Assembly: GCA_903825395.1 (NCBI GenBank)
Contig: CAIKAF010000006.1
Span: 1 to 64,000 of the forward strand
Origin: an uncultured Flavobacteriales bacterium
Lineage (GTDB): Bacteria > Bacteroidota > Bacteroidia > CAIKAF01
Length of the DNA stretch: 64,000 bases
Reading direction: 5' to 3'
Part shown: positions 8,790-17,765 of the stretch, in pieces
How the letters are laid out: each line of letters starts with the position of its first letter
Numbering within the stretch: position 1 is the stretch's first letter
Program-made: the position numbers and the translations under genes
The notes under the pieces: generated by a model
What the model saw: only the letters and a program-made list of their open reading frames with translations
What the model was told of the DNA's origin: nothing
Database searches by the model: none

Positions 8790-10868
8790 TCGAAGGCTGT
8801 TCAGAACCACAAAAACAGAACTGGCCGCCATGGCCATCCCAGCCCACATGGGGTTGAATAAATGTCCCGTAAACGGATATAAAATACCCGCTGCCAAGGG
8901 AAGAGCCACCAAATTATAGGAAAGAGCCCACAGCATATTTTGGCGCATGAGGCGAACCGCCTGTTTTGAAATTCGTATGGCTTCCGGCAACAAGTCCAAA
9001 TTGGAATCTCCTAAGCTAATGTGGCTGCACTGTCGGGCCAAATAACTGCCTTCTCCCATTGAAATTCCAATGTTTGCTAAGGCAAGAGCCGGAGCATCAT
9101 TGATTCCATCCCCCACCATTAAAACAACTTCGCCCTCTGATTTTGCCCGTTCAATGGCGCGGATCTTATCTTCAGGTTGCTGATGCAAATGAACTTGAAC
9201 CTGTGGCGGCAAAACGTCGCGAACAGCAGAAGACAGGGTTCTGTCGCCCGTTAACACGATGGGAATTAATCCCAAATGAATCAACTGCTTCATTATGGCT
9301 AGTACATTCGGCCTTGGGGCATCCTGAAGTAAAAAGGCGGCATACGTAACCTGTCCATTTCCAAGAATAACGGGACTGGCATCCATTGGGATTTCTGCTG
9401 GCCAAGGGCCGGCCCAATTGGGAGCACCGAGCCGGATTTCTTTTCCATCCCATATTCCTTCCAAACCAAAACCTGGAACCTCAGAAATCTGAGTAATTGA
9501 GGACTTGGGGAAATTGGGAAAACTATGTTTGGCCCAATTGGCAAGCGATTTGGACAACGGATGCTGAGATATAGAGGCCAGCTCCCAAACTACAGCAGCA
9601 TGTTCTTGAAGTACAGCATTGGTCCATAAAACGTTGGGTTTTCCTTCGGTCAAGGTTCCGGTTTTATCCATAAAAATGCGCCGGACCTGCGCCAAAGATT
9701 CCAAGGCTTCTGGCCGCTGGAAGAAAATTCCTTTTTGTGCTGCCTTGCCCAAGGCTACAGAAATAACGGTGGGAACAGCAAGGCCTAGCGCACAGGGACA
9801 GGCCACTGCTAATACGGTGAGGCCAACTTGTAGAGCAAAAATAGCCGGCGTTTCAGGGGCAAGAAACAACCAAAGTCCGGCGCTTCCTATGGCAAATGCA
9901 ATAATGAAGAGCACAAACTTTGCTGATAATGCATCCGCCAATCGCTGCATGGGCAAATTCGTAACCAAGGCCTTTTTCACCTGTGCCAAGGTTTGTCCAA
10001 GCCTTGAGGAATCGCCAATGGCTGTAATTCGCAAAACGGCATTTCCACTTACCACGGCGCTTCCTGCAAAAACCGCATCTCCTGAGCGAGCAAGTAATGG
10101 GATAGATTCTCCACTTAGCCAAGAGGCATCCACCTCCATTTGTCCAGATTCCACTTGCGCATCCGCAGGTATTTCATCGCCGGCGGCAACCATAATCAAA
10201 TCCTGCTGCTTAAGTTGAGCAAGTTCAACCCAGTTGGCGTCGGGGTAAAGTCTTGCCCTTGAAGGCATAAGCTGGATTAATGACCTAATGCCGGCCAAGG
10301 TTTTATGCCGGGCCTTTTCTTCTAACCATTTTCCTAGCATAACGAATGAAATAACCATGGCAGCAGCTTCAAAAAATAAAGCTTCTGTGTGGCCCATTGC
10401 AAGAGCAGAGATGCTGTAGACGTAAGAGACTCCGGTGCTAATTCCAACCAAGGTATCCATTGCCGGGCGGCCTTTCCTAATTTGAAGGAAAGCGCGCTGA
10501 AAAAAAGAGCGGCCCAGCCAAATAACAGGAGTACTAAAAAGCAGACCGATGAATGGGGTTAATGGGGAGGAATGAAAAAACATTCCACTGATAAACACGG
10601 GCAGGGTGAAACCTAGAGCGAGTAGAACCGGCCAAACGGGGCTTGGAACATGCTGCTCTGCCGGTGTAAGAGAGGCAGAATAACCCGCCTTCTTAATAGC
10701 CTCAATGGCCAACTGGGCCACTTGGGGCGAATCCGCCTGGATTTTAGCTTCCGCCAAGGTATATGAAACCTGTACTTCGGTTAATCCCGGTGTTTTCCTT
10801 AATGCCGCTTCAACAGCAGCAGAACAAGCAGTACAGCTCATTCCCCCTATGGTTAAATGGAATTCCAT
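8775..10868 (-). CDS. copA: Heavy-metal (Cu+) translocating P1B-type ATPase
   Basis: 697 residues. An N-terminal HMA domain carries the metal motif GMSCTAC (residues 9-15). The membrane metal site is CPC (357-359, in AVACPCALG), followed by the phosphorylation motif DKTGT (from 401), the HP motif (SQHPLSKSLA) and GDGINDAPALA. The actuator SGES is near 252. CPC together with one GMxCxxC domain points to Cu+ (or Ag+) efflux across the inner membrane. It stands alone, without a visible copper-responsive regulator or chaperone gene. Its 3' end overlaps the convergent DUF983 gene. Confidence 0.92.
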   Translation of the reverse strand: MEFHLTIGGMSCTACSAAVEAALRKTPGLTEVQVSYTLAEAKIQADSPQVAQLAIEAIKKAGYSASLTPAEQHVPSPVWPVLLALGFTLPVFISGMFFHSSPLTPFIGLLFSTPVIWLGRSFFQRAFLQIRKGRPAMDTLVGISTGVSYVYSISALAMGHTEALFFEAAAMVISFVMLGKWLEEKARHKTLAGIRSLIQLMPSRARLYPDANWVELAQLKQQDLIMVAAGDEIPADAQVESGQMEVDASWLSGESIPLLARSGDAVFAGSAVVSGNAVLRITAIGDSSRLGQTLAQVKKALVTNLPMQRLADALSAKFVLFIIAFAIGSAGLWLFLAPETPAIFALQVGLTVLAVACPCALGLAVPTVISVALGKAAQKGIFFQRPEALESLAQVRRIFMDKTGTLTEGKPNVLWTNAVLQEHAAVVWELASISQHPLSKSLANWAKHSFPNFPKSSITQISEVPGFGLEGIWDGKEIRLGAPNWAGPWPAEIPMDASPVILGNGQVTYAAFLLQDAPRPNVLAIMKQLIHLGLIPIVLTGDRTLSSAVRDVLPPQVQVHLHQQPEDKIRAIERAKSEGEVVLMVGDGINDAPALALANIGISMGEGSYLARQCSHISLGDSNLDLLPEAIRISKQAVRLMRQNMLWALSYNLVALPLAAGILYPFTGHLFNPMWAGMAMAASSVFVVLNSLRLSFS

Positions 10869-11071
10869 ACCACAAAGATACCCGTATTTTAGCGCTTGCT
10901 AGGGATAAAAATCACAAGATAAGGAAGAGCTAAAACAAGAACGTTTGAGTCTTAATATCAACATTGTATGAAATCAGGCGCTAAGATTGGCTGGGTATGC
11001 CTTTTATCGCCATTCAAGAAATATGAAAAAGAAACATGGCCCAGCTAAAAAAGAAATTTGAGTAGAATTGC

Positions 11072-11079
11072 TATATTTG
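11072..11079 (+). promoter_or_regulatory. -7 box of tRNA-His
   Basis: TATATTTG, an exact TAnnTTTG match, ends 25 nt before the tRNA. No TTG is found at the expected -33 position. Confidence 0.5.
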
Positions 11080-11104
11080 CATCCCGTTAGGGATTCTTTG
11101 ACAT

Positions 11105-11179
11105 GGAGGGCATAGTTCAGTCGGTTAGAACGTCAGATTGTGGTTCTGAAGGTCGTGGGTTCGAATCCCATTGTCCTCC
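11105..11179 (+). tRNA. tRNA-His (anticodon GTG)
   Basis: A full cloverleaf can be folded by eye. G at -1 (11105) pairs with C73 (11179), the histidine identity pair. A 7-bp acceptor stem follows, then D-stem GTTC/GAAC, anticodon stem TCAGA/TCTGA around loop TTGTGGT (anticodon GTG), and T-arm GTGGG-TTCGAAT-CCCAT. CCA is not encoded. It stands alone between copA (divergent) and the methyltransferase gene. Confidence 0.96.
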
Positions 11180-11185
11180 CATTTT

Positions 11186-12076
11186 TTAAATACCCCGTTT
11201 CAGGGTAGTTACGACACCTAGGGGTAGTCGTTTCCCAAATCCATCTTCCAGGCATAATTCAGCAGATTCAATTTGATCTGAAGGGAGTGCCAACTGCTTC
11301 AACACATTGTACACTAAGATTGAAGAAAAGCCTAGAGAATAGGTATTGACAATAAGAATGGCTTCGGTTGGATTCAGCAATTGAATGGCGGTGTCAACCA
11401 AATCGTAGATTTGTTTTTCTAAAATCCAGGATTCACCGTTGGGTCCGTGCCCAAAGGCCGGGGGATCTAGAACGATGGCGTTGTAGGATTTACCCCGACG
11501 CAATTCCCGACTTAAAAAGGTTGGGGCGTCTTCGACCATCCAGCGTATTCCGTTCATCTTGGAGAGTTCCAGATTGCTAGCCGCCCAGCTGACCACTTGT
11601 TTTATGGAATCAACATGGGTTACCGAGGCGCCGGCAGCTCGGCCAGCTAGACTTGCCCCACCGGTGTATGCAAAGGCATTAAGAACGGATTTATCCGGTG
11701 ATTTCATGGCCGTTAAGGCCTGAAAAAGGCGTTCCCAATTTACCGATTGTTCCGGGAACAAACCGATGTGTTTGAATTTTGTTCGAGCCAGTTGAAAGGT
11801 CAGGGTTTTTTGCGAATTCAATTCATATTCCAGTGTCCACCGTTCAGGACATGATTTTAACTCCAGCCACTTCCCATCGCGGGGGCTGCTGCCAACGAAT
11901 CGGATATGGGCTCTTTTTTCCCAATCGGAATTGGTTAGATCTTTTTTCCAAATGGCCTGTGGTTCTGGCCGGATGGTGATAATGTTGCCAAAGCGTTCCA
12001 GCTTTTCAAACTCGCCTGAATCGATTAATTCATAATTATTCCAGCCTCGGGTGGCAAGTATTGGGATTTGATTCAT
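11186..12076 (-). CDS. Class I SAM-dependent methyltransferase, RlmI/RlmK-like
   Basis: 296 residues. The central part holds the SAM-binding motif VLNAFAYTGGASLAGRAAGA (about residues 131-150) followed by an acidic VTHVDS, and the catalytic-type motif VLDPPAFGHGP. This arrangement is typical of the 23S rRNA (cytosine-5 or guanine-N7/N2) methyltransferase group related to RlmI and RlmK (PF10672-like). The PUA domain of RlmI is not seen; the N-terminal 110 residues are a different beta-rich region. The exact target base is not predictable from sequence. Its start overlaps the upstream thioesterase stop by 4 nt (ATGA), so the two are probably co-transcribed. Confidence 0.8.
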   Translation of the reverse strand: MNQIPILATRGWNNYELIDSGEFEKLERFGNIITIRPEPQAIWKKDLTNSDWEKRAHIRFVGSSPRDGKWLELKSCPERWTLEYELNSQKTLTFQLARTKFKHIGLFPEQSVNWERLFQALTAMKSPDKSVLNAFAYTGGASLAGRAAGASVTHVDSIKQVVSWAASNLELSKMNGIRWMVEDAPTFLSRELRRGKSYNAIVLDPPAFGHGPNGESWILEKQIYDLVDTAIQLLNPTEAILIVNTYSLGFSSILVYNVLKQLALPSDQIESAELCLEDGFGKRLPLGVVTTLKRGI

Positions 12077-12510
12077 GCCGATTTTAATGCGCGTACGAAC
12101 AGAGTGAGTCTTGATTCAGCCACAATTTGGCCTGAGGCTGTTTCCATTGTGATGTTCCAAACCTGAAGCGTATTTCCAAGTTTTGCCGGCTTTGCTATGC
12201 CGAAGACGGGGCCTCGGCCTTCAGGTATGGCCTTGATGTGCGTGATGTCAAGATTAACCCCAAGGCAAGCATGGGTTTGTGGATTTACAGTCATGTAAGC
12301 AGCAATGCTTCCCAGCGATTCAGCCAAAGCGGCAGAGGCTCCACCGTGAAGCAACCTGGCCGGCTGCACCGTAAAATGCTCAACGGGCATTTTTCCTTTG
12401 ATGAAATTGTCTCCCACTTCAATTACCTCCATTTGCAAATGATCCATGAGGGTGTTCTTGCACAAGGCATTGATGTCGTTAAGGGAATAAATTTTAAACC
12501 AGATGCTCAT
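12073..12510 (-). CDS. Hotdog-fold thioesterase, PaaI family
   Basis: 145 residues, a single hotdog domain. The active-site helix region reads LLHGGASAALAESLGSIAA (about residues 53-71), with the family HGG motif and the acidic residue in ALAES. Such enzymes hydrolyse acyl-CoA (for example phenylacetyl- or hydroxybenzoyl-CoA); the substrate is unknown here. It overlaps the methyltransferase gene by 4 nt. A TACCTTTA -7-like box at 12515-12522 ends 4 nt before the ATG. Confidence 0.85.
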   Translation of the reverse strand: MSIWFKIYSLNDINALCKNTLMDHLQMEVIEVGDNFIKGKMPVEHFTVQPARLLHGGASAALAESLGSIAAYMTVNPQTHACLGVNLDITHIKAIPEGRGPVFGIAKPAKLGNTLQVWNITMETASGQIVAESRLTLFVRALKSA

Positions 12511-12576
12511 AGGTTAAAGGTAGGAACTAAAGCCAAGGAAAGGATTTGTATGGTGGTATTGGTTTTGATGTGGCTG

Positions 12577-12720
12577 CGGGCGGGATTGAGCTAGCGTAGC
12601 CCGCAAAGGCGAAGGGCGCGGCTCCGCGTGCTGCGCAGGCGACCTTGGGAGCCCGCGTAAAGCCGCTGGAGCCGAGTCCTTTGCCTGCGGACTACCTGCG
12701 AAAGCCCGTAACCCGCCCCC
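12577..12720 (-). repeat. 143-bp palindromic element, copy C (type 1)
   Basis: On the minus strand it begins GGGGGCGGGTTACGGGCTTTC, has the apex GCGGGCTCCCAAGGTCGCC and ends CTCAATCCCGCCCG. The inner arms (around GCAAAGG...CGGCTCC and GGAGCCGCG...CCTTTGC) are complementary with a short insertion. It lies 23 nt past the ftsZ stop. Confidence 0.85.
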
Positions 12721-12743
12721 ATAAAAACCAAGAAAAACCAGAA

Positions 12744-14246
12744 TTAATCGACGCTGTCGTGAAGAAACGAATTGTTGTCTCTTAAGCGAATTTCGCCGCC
12801 TTCCATTGACAGGGTTGACTTTGAAGCGACGCGGTCGTCCATGGTTGGGGTTAGTTCCAGTTCTACCTTTTTACGTAAGTAAGCGGGACTTTGCTCCAAT
12901 TCAGCGATTCGAGCAGGATTTTGGAGGCGAGCCGTTATGTTTTCAAGCAATTCTCTGCGTTGGCCCATAGAGGAAATGCTGGATGGCGTAGGGACTTCAG
13001 CGCGGGTCTGAGGCTGCATGGGCAATTCTTCCGCTTCTTCGCGTTGATACAGCGTATATTCGCTGGTATTCAGTTCCCGAGGGCTTTCATCGCCAAGCAA
13101 ATCTACCGTGATGGGATTGGCATCGTTGGTCACTGAGGCTTCGGTCTGAGGTTCAATGATTTCCAATTGAGGCAATTCGAAGGCCTCTTCGGATTTTGGG
13201 GAATCGTTGGTGGTATCCAATTGAACTGTGAGCTGTTCAGGCACCGAGGATTGACCCTTATTGAATCCGGTAGCGATCAGGGTAACACGAATAGCCTGCC
13301 CCAATGAATCGTCTTGGCCAGTTCCCCAAATCATATTGGCATTCATACCGGCCTTTTCCTGAACATATTCATTGATTTCGGTTACCTCGTCCATGGTGAG
13401 TTCATTTTCTCCATATGAAATATAGAGGAGAATGTGTTTGGCTCCGTGGATATCAGAATCATCAAGTAGTGGAGAATTTAGGACTTGTTCTGCAGCCAGA
13501 CTGGCGCGGTTTTCACCTTCTGTTATGGCGGCGCCCATAATGGCGGCTCCGCCGTTGGTCATTACGGTTTTAACGTCTTCGAAATCTACGTTGATGTAGC
13601 CAGGTACAGTGATAATTTCAGCGATGCCTTTTGCCGCCGTGGTTAGAATATCGTCGGCTTTTCCAAAGGCATTGGTGAGAGATAGATTTCCGTAAATTTC
13701 ACGAAGGCGATCGTTGGAAATAATCAGAAGGGTGTCTACGCTATTGCGGATTTCTTCAAGACCAGAGGTGGCGTGCATGCCGCGCTTTTTCCCTTCGAAT
13801 TGAAAGGGAATGGTTACGATTCCTACAGTAAGGATGCCCATTTCCTTGGCCAACTTAGCAATAACCGGAGCGGCACCTGTGCCCGTTCCACCGCCCAGCC
13901 CTGCGGTAATAAACACCATTTTGGTGTTGTCGGACAAATGTTGTCGGATATCATCGATGCTTTCGATGGCGGCTTTTCGCCCAATTTCGGGAATAGATCC
14001 AGCGCCCCTGCCTTCGGTCAAATTTTGACCTAAGGGAATTTTAATGGGAACAGGGCTGGTATTGAGAGCCTGGTGATCGGTGTTGCAGACCATAAAATCT
14101 ACACCGGTGATTCCTTGACGGAACATGTGGTTTACGGCGTTTGATCCGCCACCACCCACACCAATAACTTTGATGATGGAGGCGTTGTCTTTGCGGGGCA
14201 TTTCGAAGGAAAACATGTCTTCTGGATTGGTTAAGTTCGTATTCAT
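12744..14246 (-). CDS. ftsZ: Cell division GTPase FtsZ
   Basis: 500 residues. The tubulin-like GTPase domain occupies about residues 20-330, with GVGGGGSNAVNHM near the N-terminus and the signature GLGGGTGTGAAPVIA. The T7-loop region and the GQAIRVTLIATGF strand are present. FtsZ polymerises into the septal ring. A long, low-complexity linker of roughly 150 residues follows, rich in Glu, Pro and Thr, then a charged tail (GGEIRLRDNNSFLHDSVD). Total length well above the ~380-400 residues of many bacteria is common in Bacteroidota. It is the last gene of the dcw operon, 36 nt after ftsA. Confidence 0.97.
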   Translation of the reverse strand: MNTNLTNPEDMFSFEMPRKDNASIIKVIGVGGGGSNAVNHMFRQGITGVDFMVCNTDHQALNTSPVPIKIPLGQNLTEGRGAGSIPEIGRKAAIESIDDIRQHLSDNTKMVFITAGLGGGTGTGAAPVIAKLAKEMGILTVGIVTIPFQFEGKKRGMHATSGLEEIRNSVDTLLIISNDRLREIYGNLSLTNAFGKADDILTTAAKGIAEIITVPGYINVDFEDVKTVMTNGGAAIMGAAITEGENRASLAAEQVLNSPLLDDSDIHGAKHILLYISYGENELTMDEVTEINEYVQEKAGMNANMIWGTGQDDSLGQAIRVTLIATGFNKGQSSVPEQLTVQLDTTNDSPKSEEAFELPQLEIIEPQTEASVTNDANPITVDLLGDESPRELNTSEYTLYQREEAEELPMQPQTRAEVPTPSSISSMGQRRELLENITARLQNPARIAELEQSPAYLRKKVELELTPTMDDRVASKSTLSMEGGEIRLRDNNSFLHDSVD

Positions 14247-14282
14247 GGTTTTAGGGTTGAGCGTTATTGATTTTGGGAAGGA

Positions 14283-15581
14283 TTAATTGATTTGATCGTT
14301 AGGGTCGTCAAGAATAGAATTGAATTGTTTTTTTATGATGTCCAGGAAATTGGATTTTGGGGCTGCCGTTTCCTTTTGTTGCTTTGGGACATTGGTTGTG
14401 GCTTGGTATTTTTTTCTGAATCCCATCATCATTAGCCCCACAGAGGTGGCGTATTTGGGATGCGCAAGCACATCGTCGGAAGCGCCGCTGACGTGGCTGT
14501 TTGGCAAACCGATACGGGCATCGATTCCAGTTACATAAGAGGTAAGCTGCCGGATGTGGCGAAGTTGAGATCCGCCTCCAGTCAAAACAATTCCTGCTCC
14601 CAAGTGATGGGCAAACCCGCTGTTGCGAATTTCAGCATGCACGCACTCCAGAATTTCTTCCATTCTGGCCTTTATGATGTTGGCCAAATTGAAAACACTA
14701 ATGGACTTAGAAGCACCACCCTGAACACCTGGGATAGTTATTGCCCGATTGATCATTTCTTGTGAAGGAATCGCATAGCCATGTTTGATTTTTAGGATTT
14801 CAGCATAGCGTTGCAACAATTGACAACCCGTCATAATATCGCGGGTGATGATATTTCCTCCGAAAGGTATTACTGCGGTATGGCGGATGATTCCATCTTG
14901 AAAAATAGCGATATCGGTAGTGCCACCGCCAATATCCACCAAAGCAACTCCCGCTTCTTTTTCTTCTTCGGAAAGCACGGATTCTGAAGACGCAAGAGGT
15001 TCAAGAACAAGGTCAAGGACTTTCATTCCGCTTTCTTCCACACAGCGGTAAATGTTTTTTGCGGGATTTACCTGTCCAGTAATAATGTGATAATTTCCTT
15101 CGATGCGTGCCCCCTGCATACCAATTGGGTCTTTTATTTCAGGCAAATCATCTACCACAAAATTTTGGGGGATTACATCTATGATGCTTTCACCGGGAGC
15201 AAGGGCCATTTTCTGCATTTGTGCAGTAAGGTCGTGGATATCAGATTCGGTAATGATATCGGCATCTTGGCCACGCATTTTAACACTGGTATTGTGGTAA
15301 CTGCGGATGTGTTGTCCTGCAATGCCGACGATAACCTGCTCCACTTCAACTTGTGCCGCATCTTCTGCCATTTCCTTCGCTCGTTTAATGGCTTGAACCG
15401 TATGCACTATATTGGTAACCATGCCACGTTGAACACCAGTAGATGGAGCCGTTCCTGAGCCCACGATTTCGATTTTTCCATGTTCATTCAGCTTGCCAAT
15501 CATCATCACAATTTTTGTTGTTCCGATGTCTAGTCCGACGGTTAGGCGTTCGGTAGCAGGGCTTTGTTTTTTGGCGCTCAT
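14283..15581 (-). CDS. ftsA: Cell division protein FtsA
   Basis: 432 residues of the actin/Hsp70-like ATPase fold: phosphate-1 motif VGLDIGTTKIVMMIG (residues 15-29), phosphate-2 motif ALVDIGGGTTDIAIF, and adenosine motif GAGIVLTGGGSQLRHI. FtsA tethers FtsZ filaments to the membrane. The C-terminus (FLDIIKKQFNSILDD) can form the amphipathic membrane-targeting helix. It lies between ftsQ (10-nt gap) and ftsZ in the dcw operon. Confidence 0.96.
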   Translation of the reverse strand: MSAKKQSPATERLTVGLDIGTTKIVMMIGKLNEHGKIEIVGSGTAPSTGVQRGMVTNIVHTVQAIKRAKEMAEDAAQVEVEQVIVGIAGQHIRSYHNTSVKMRGQDADIITESDIHDLTAQMQKMALAPGESIIDVIPQNFVVDDLPEIKDPIGMQGARIEGNYHIITGQVNPAKNIYRCVEESGMKVLDLVLEPLASSESVLSEEEKEAGVALVDIGGGTTDIAIFQDGIIRHTAVIPFGGNIITRDIMTGCQLLQRYAEILKIKHGYAIPSQEMINRAITIPGVQGGASKSISVFNLANIIKARMEEILECVHAEIRNSGFAHHLGAGIVLTGGGSQLRHIRQLTSYVTGIDARIGLPNSHVSGASDDVLAHPKYATSVGLMMMGFRKKYQATTNVPKQQKETAAPKSNFLDIIKKQFNSILDDPNDQIN

Positions 15582-15591
15582 AGTGAATAAT

Positions 15592-16395
15592 TTAAAGTGT
15601 ATTGGATAAAGTGAGTGTGGAATCAGGGCTGCTAAGGGTGTCTACCTGTTCAGGTTGAACCATCCGTGGTTGACAAACGACCTGACCTTTAAACCGAGCA
15701 TCGATTACAGAATATGAATTCCAATCGGAAGGGTGAAGGCCATGTCTATAAAAAATACGGAGCTTATTAAGTTTTCCGGAAAGTTCCTTGGCTGAACCTA
15801 AAACAATTTGGTGGCTGCCTAATTTTGGACTAATCACAAAACCAACCTGAGGTTTTATTGCCACTTGATCGGTAAAGTTCCACCAGAAATGGTCTGCATA
15901 CAATGCTGTTGCCAGAGCCATAAGGTCTGACATGGTTGTGGAATCTTTTGGGAGTTGAGCCAACAATGGAAGTCCTGTTACAACAGGGAGTTTGGCGGGT
16001 ATTCCGACAAGAGCAGGGAACAGTTGTTTTTTCTTGTCTAAATACTGTTGGTGGCCAAGGGAATCGATGAGGCGTAGAAGCGGGTCACGTTGATTTATTT
16101 GAATGCGGACATTTCCATTAATTCCTACCGAGGCCTGCGCAACTTCAATGGACGGAAATCTAGATAAGCGGTCTTCAATAGAATCAATCCTGGGCCAGCT
16201 ATTGGGATTGGAAATGAACTCTCCTGTCAATGAAAGCACCGTTTGATAATCAATCAATTCAAGGGTATCGTTGTCGTTCCATTCAACCACGGCAGTGGTT
16301 TTGTGTGGGTGGGGTTGAGTTTGAGCAATGCCCAACAGGAATCCCATGGAAGCCAATCCCAATGCAAATCGAATCCATTTAAGCCACTTCTTCAT
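15592..16395 (-). CDS. ftsQ: Cell division protein FtsQ
   Basis: 267 residues from the ATG at 16395, which overlaps the murC stop as ATGA. The frame is open to 16434, but the coupled start puts the charged MKKWLKWIRFALG segment and single membrane anchor at the N-terminus. The periplasmic part contains a POTRA-like segment (ISNPNSWPRIDSIEDRLSRF, PSIEVAQASVG, VRIQINQRDPLLRLID), typical of divergent Bacteroidota FtsQ. It links cytosolic and periplasmic divisome parts. Assignment rests on position in the cluster plus this segment. Confidence 0.85.
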   Translation of the reverse strand: MKKWLKWIRFALGLASMGFLLGIAQTQPHPHKTTAVVEWNDNDTLELIDYQTVLSLTGEFISNPNSWPRIDSIEDRLSRFPSIEVAQASVGINGNVRIQINQRDPLLRLIDSLGHQQYLDKKKQLFPALVGIPAKLPVVTGLPLLAQLPKDSTTMSDLMALATALYADHFWWNFTDQVAIKPQVGFVISPKLGSHQIVLGSAKELSGKLNKLRIFYRHGLHPSDWNSYSVIDARFKGQVVCQPRMVQPEQVDTLSSPDSTLTLSNTL

Positions 16396-17765
16396 GAGAA
16401 AAGAGTATTTAAATGGTTTGCAATGGAGAAACAATGGCGGTCAATATCTCCTGCTCCGATAGAAAGTACCACATCACCTGATTTTACGGTTTGTTTTACC
16501 AATGTCAACAAGGTTTCGTGGTTGGCAAGGTGAACGGGTATTTGAGTCATTCCCCGGCTGAGTTCTTGGCTGCTAATACCTGAAATGGGCAATTCCCTGG
16601 CCGGGTAGATGTCCATCAGAATTAATTCATCAACGTGCTGCAAGCTCGTTTGAAATCCGGTCCAGAAATCACGGGTACGTGAGAACAAGTGAGGTTGAAA
16701 CAGGCCAAGAATACGTCGATCTGGGAAAGCGTCCCGAAGTGCTGCAATGGCAGCATCAATTTCAGTTGGGTGGTGTGCATAATCGTCGTAATACACGATA
16801 TTGGGCTTGTTTACCAGCCGTTGCATTCGGCGAAGTACACCGGTAAAATCTGCTAGTCCGCTCTGTAAATTTTGAACAGAAGCGCCCAATTTTAAACAAA
16901 GGGTCAAGGCAGCCAGGGCATTATAGACATTGTGCTGACCAAGCATTGGGAGCATGAAATCACCCAAAGCTATCCCCTCATAAACCAAGGTAAAACGGGT
17001 GCTTCCGGATGAAATTTGGATGTTTTCGGCATAAATCCCACTTTCGGGTGTACCAAAAGGAATCAGATGGGGATGCTGGCTGTCCAATTCAATGTGAGGG
17101 GCGGTTAAAATAAAGCCATCCTTCTTAACTGTATTGGCGAAATAGGCATAATTTTTCTTTAGTTCCTCTTCCGTACCATAAATATCCAAATGATCTGCAT
17201 CCAAGCTATTGAAAATGGCAGCATAGGGTTTCAGGGTTAAGAATGAGCGATCAAATTCATCGGCTTCGGCAACGGTAAATGTGGCATTGGGCCTGGACTG
17301 GAAATTCCCTTCTAAATTGACCGAGAATCCTCCTATTAGAGCATTGGCTGGAATGTTCGCCGCATTCAAAAGGTGGATTAACAGGGCGGATGTTGTTGTT
17401 TTACCATGTGTACCGGCAACGGCCAATACCGAGGTGTTTTCAAGCAATTCGCCCATCAGTTGTGCCCTCTTCATGATTCGGTTACCCTGATTAGCGAAAT
17501 GATTCAGCAGCAGTGAATTGGTTGGAATAGCAGGTGTATAAATCACCAAAACTGTAGGATTATTCCAACCATCTGGAATGGCTGCAACATCCTCTTGATG
17601 AACAATGGGAATTCCCAAGGATTCTAAGGGTCTTGTCATTAACCCGGCACTTCGGTCGTATCCAGCAACCTTATATCCCTTTTCCTTAAGCATACCTGCC
17701 AAGGCGCTCATTCCAGCACCGCCAATGCCGATGAAAAACACATGGGTATGTTGAGGCAGGTTCAT
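16392..17765 (-). CDS. murC: UDP-N-acetylmuramate--L-alanine ligase MurC
   Basis: 457 residues of the Mur ligase family. The N-terminal Rossmann motif is FIGIGGAGMSALAGML, the ATP-binding P-loop is AGTHGKTTTSALL (from about residue 116), and EADEFDRSFL and DDYAHHPTEI follow. MurC adds L-Ala to UDP-MurNAc in the cytosol. It overlaps ftsQ by 4 nt, and its start overlaps the murG stop by 4 nt. Confidence 0.96.
   Translation of the reverse strand: MNLPQHTHVFFIGIGGAGMSALAGMLKEKGYKVAGYDRSAGLMTRPLESLGIPIVHQEDVAAIPDGWNNPTVLVIYTPAIPTNSLLLNHFANQGNRIMKRAQLMGELLENTSVLAVAGTHGKTTTSALLIHLLNAANIPANALIGGFSVNLEGNFQSRPNATFTVAEADEFDRSFLTLKPYAAIFNSLDADHLDIYGTEEELKKNYAYFANTVKKDGFILTAPHIELDSQHPHLIPFGTPESGIYAENIQISSGSTRFTLVYEGIALGDFMLPMLGQHNVYNALAALTLCLKLGASVQNLQSGLADFTGVLRRMQRLVNKPNIVYYDDYAHHPTEIDAAIAALRDAFPDRRILGLFQPHLFSRTRDFWTGFQTSLQHVDELILMDIYPARELPISGISSQELSRGMTQIPVHLANHETLLTLVKQTVKSGDVVLSIGAGDIDRHCFSIANHLNTLFS

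Noticed and set aside
9619-10218. 199-residue ORF on the plus strand opposite copA
   Set aside because: It is the antisense shadow of a well-supported P-type ATPase; its composition is not protein-like and no start context is seen.
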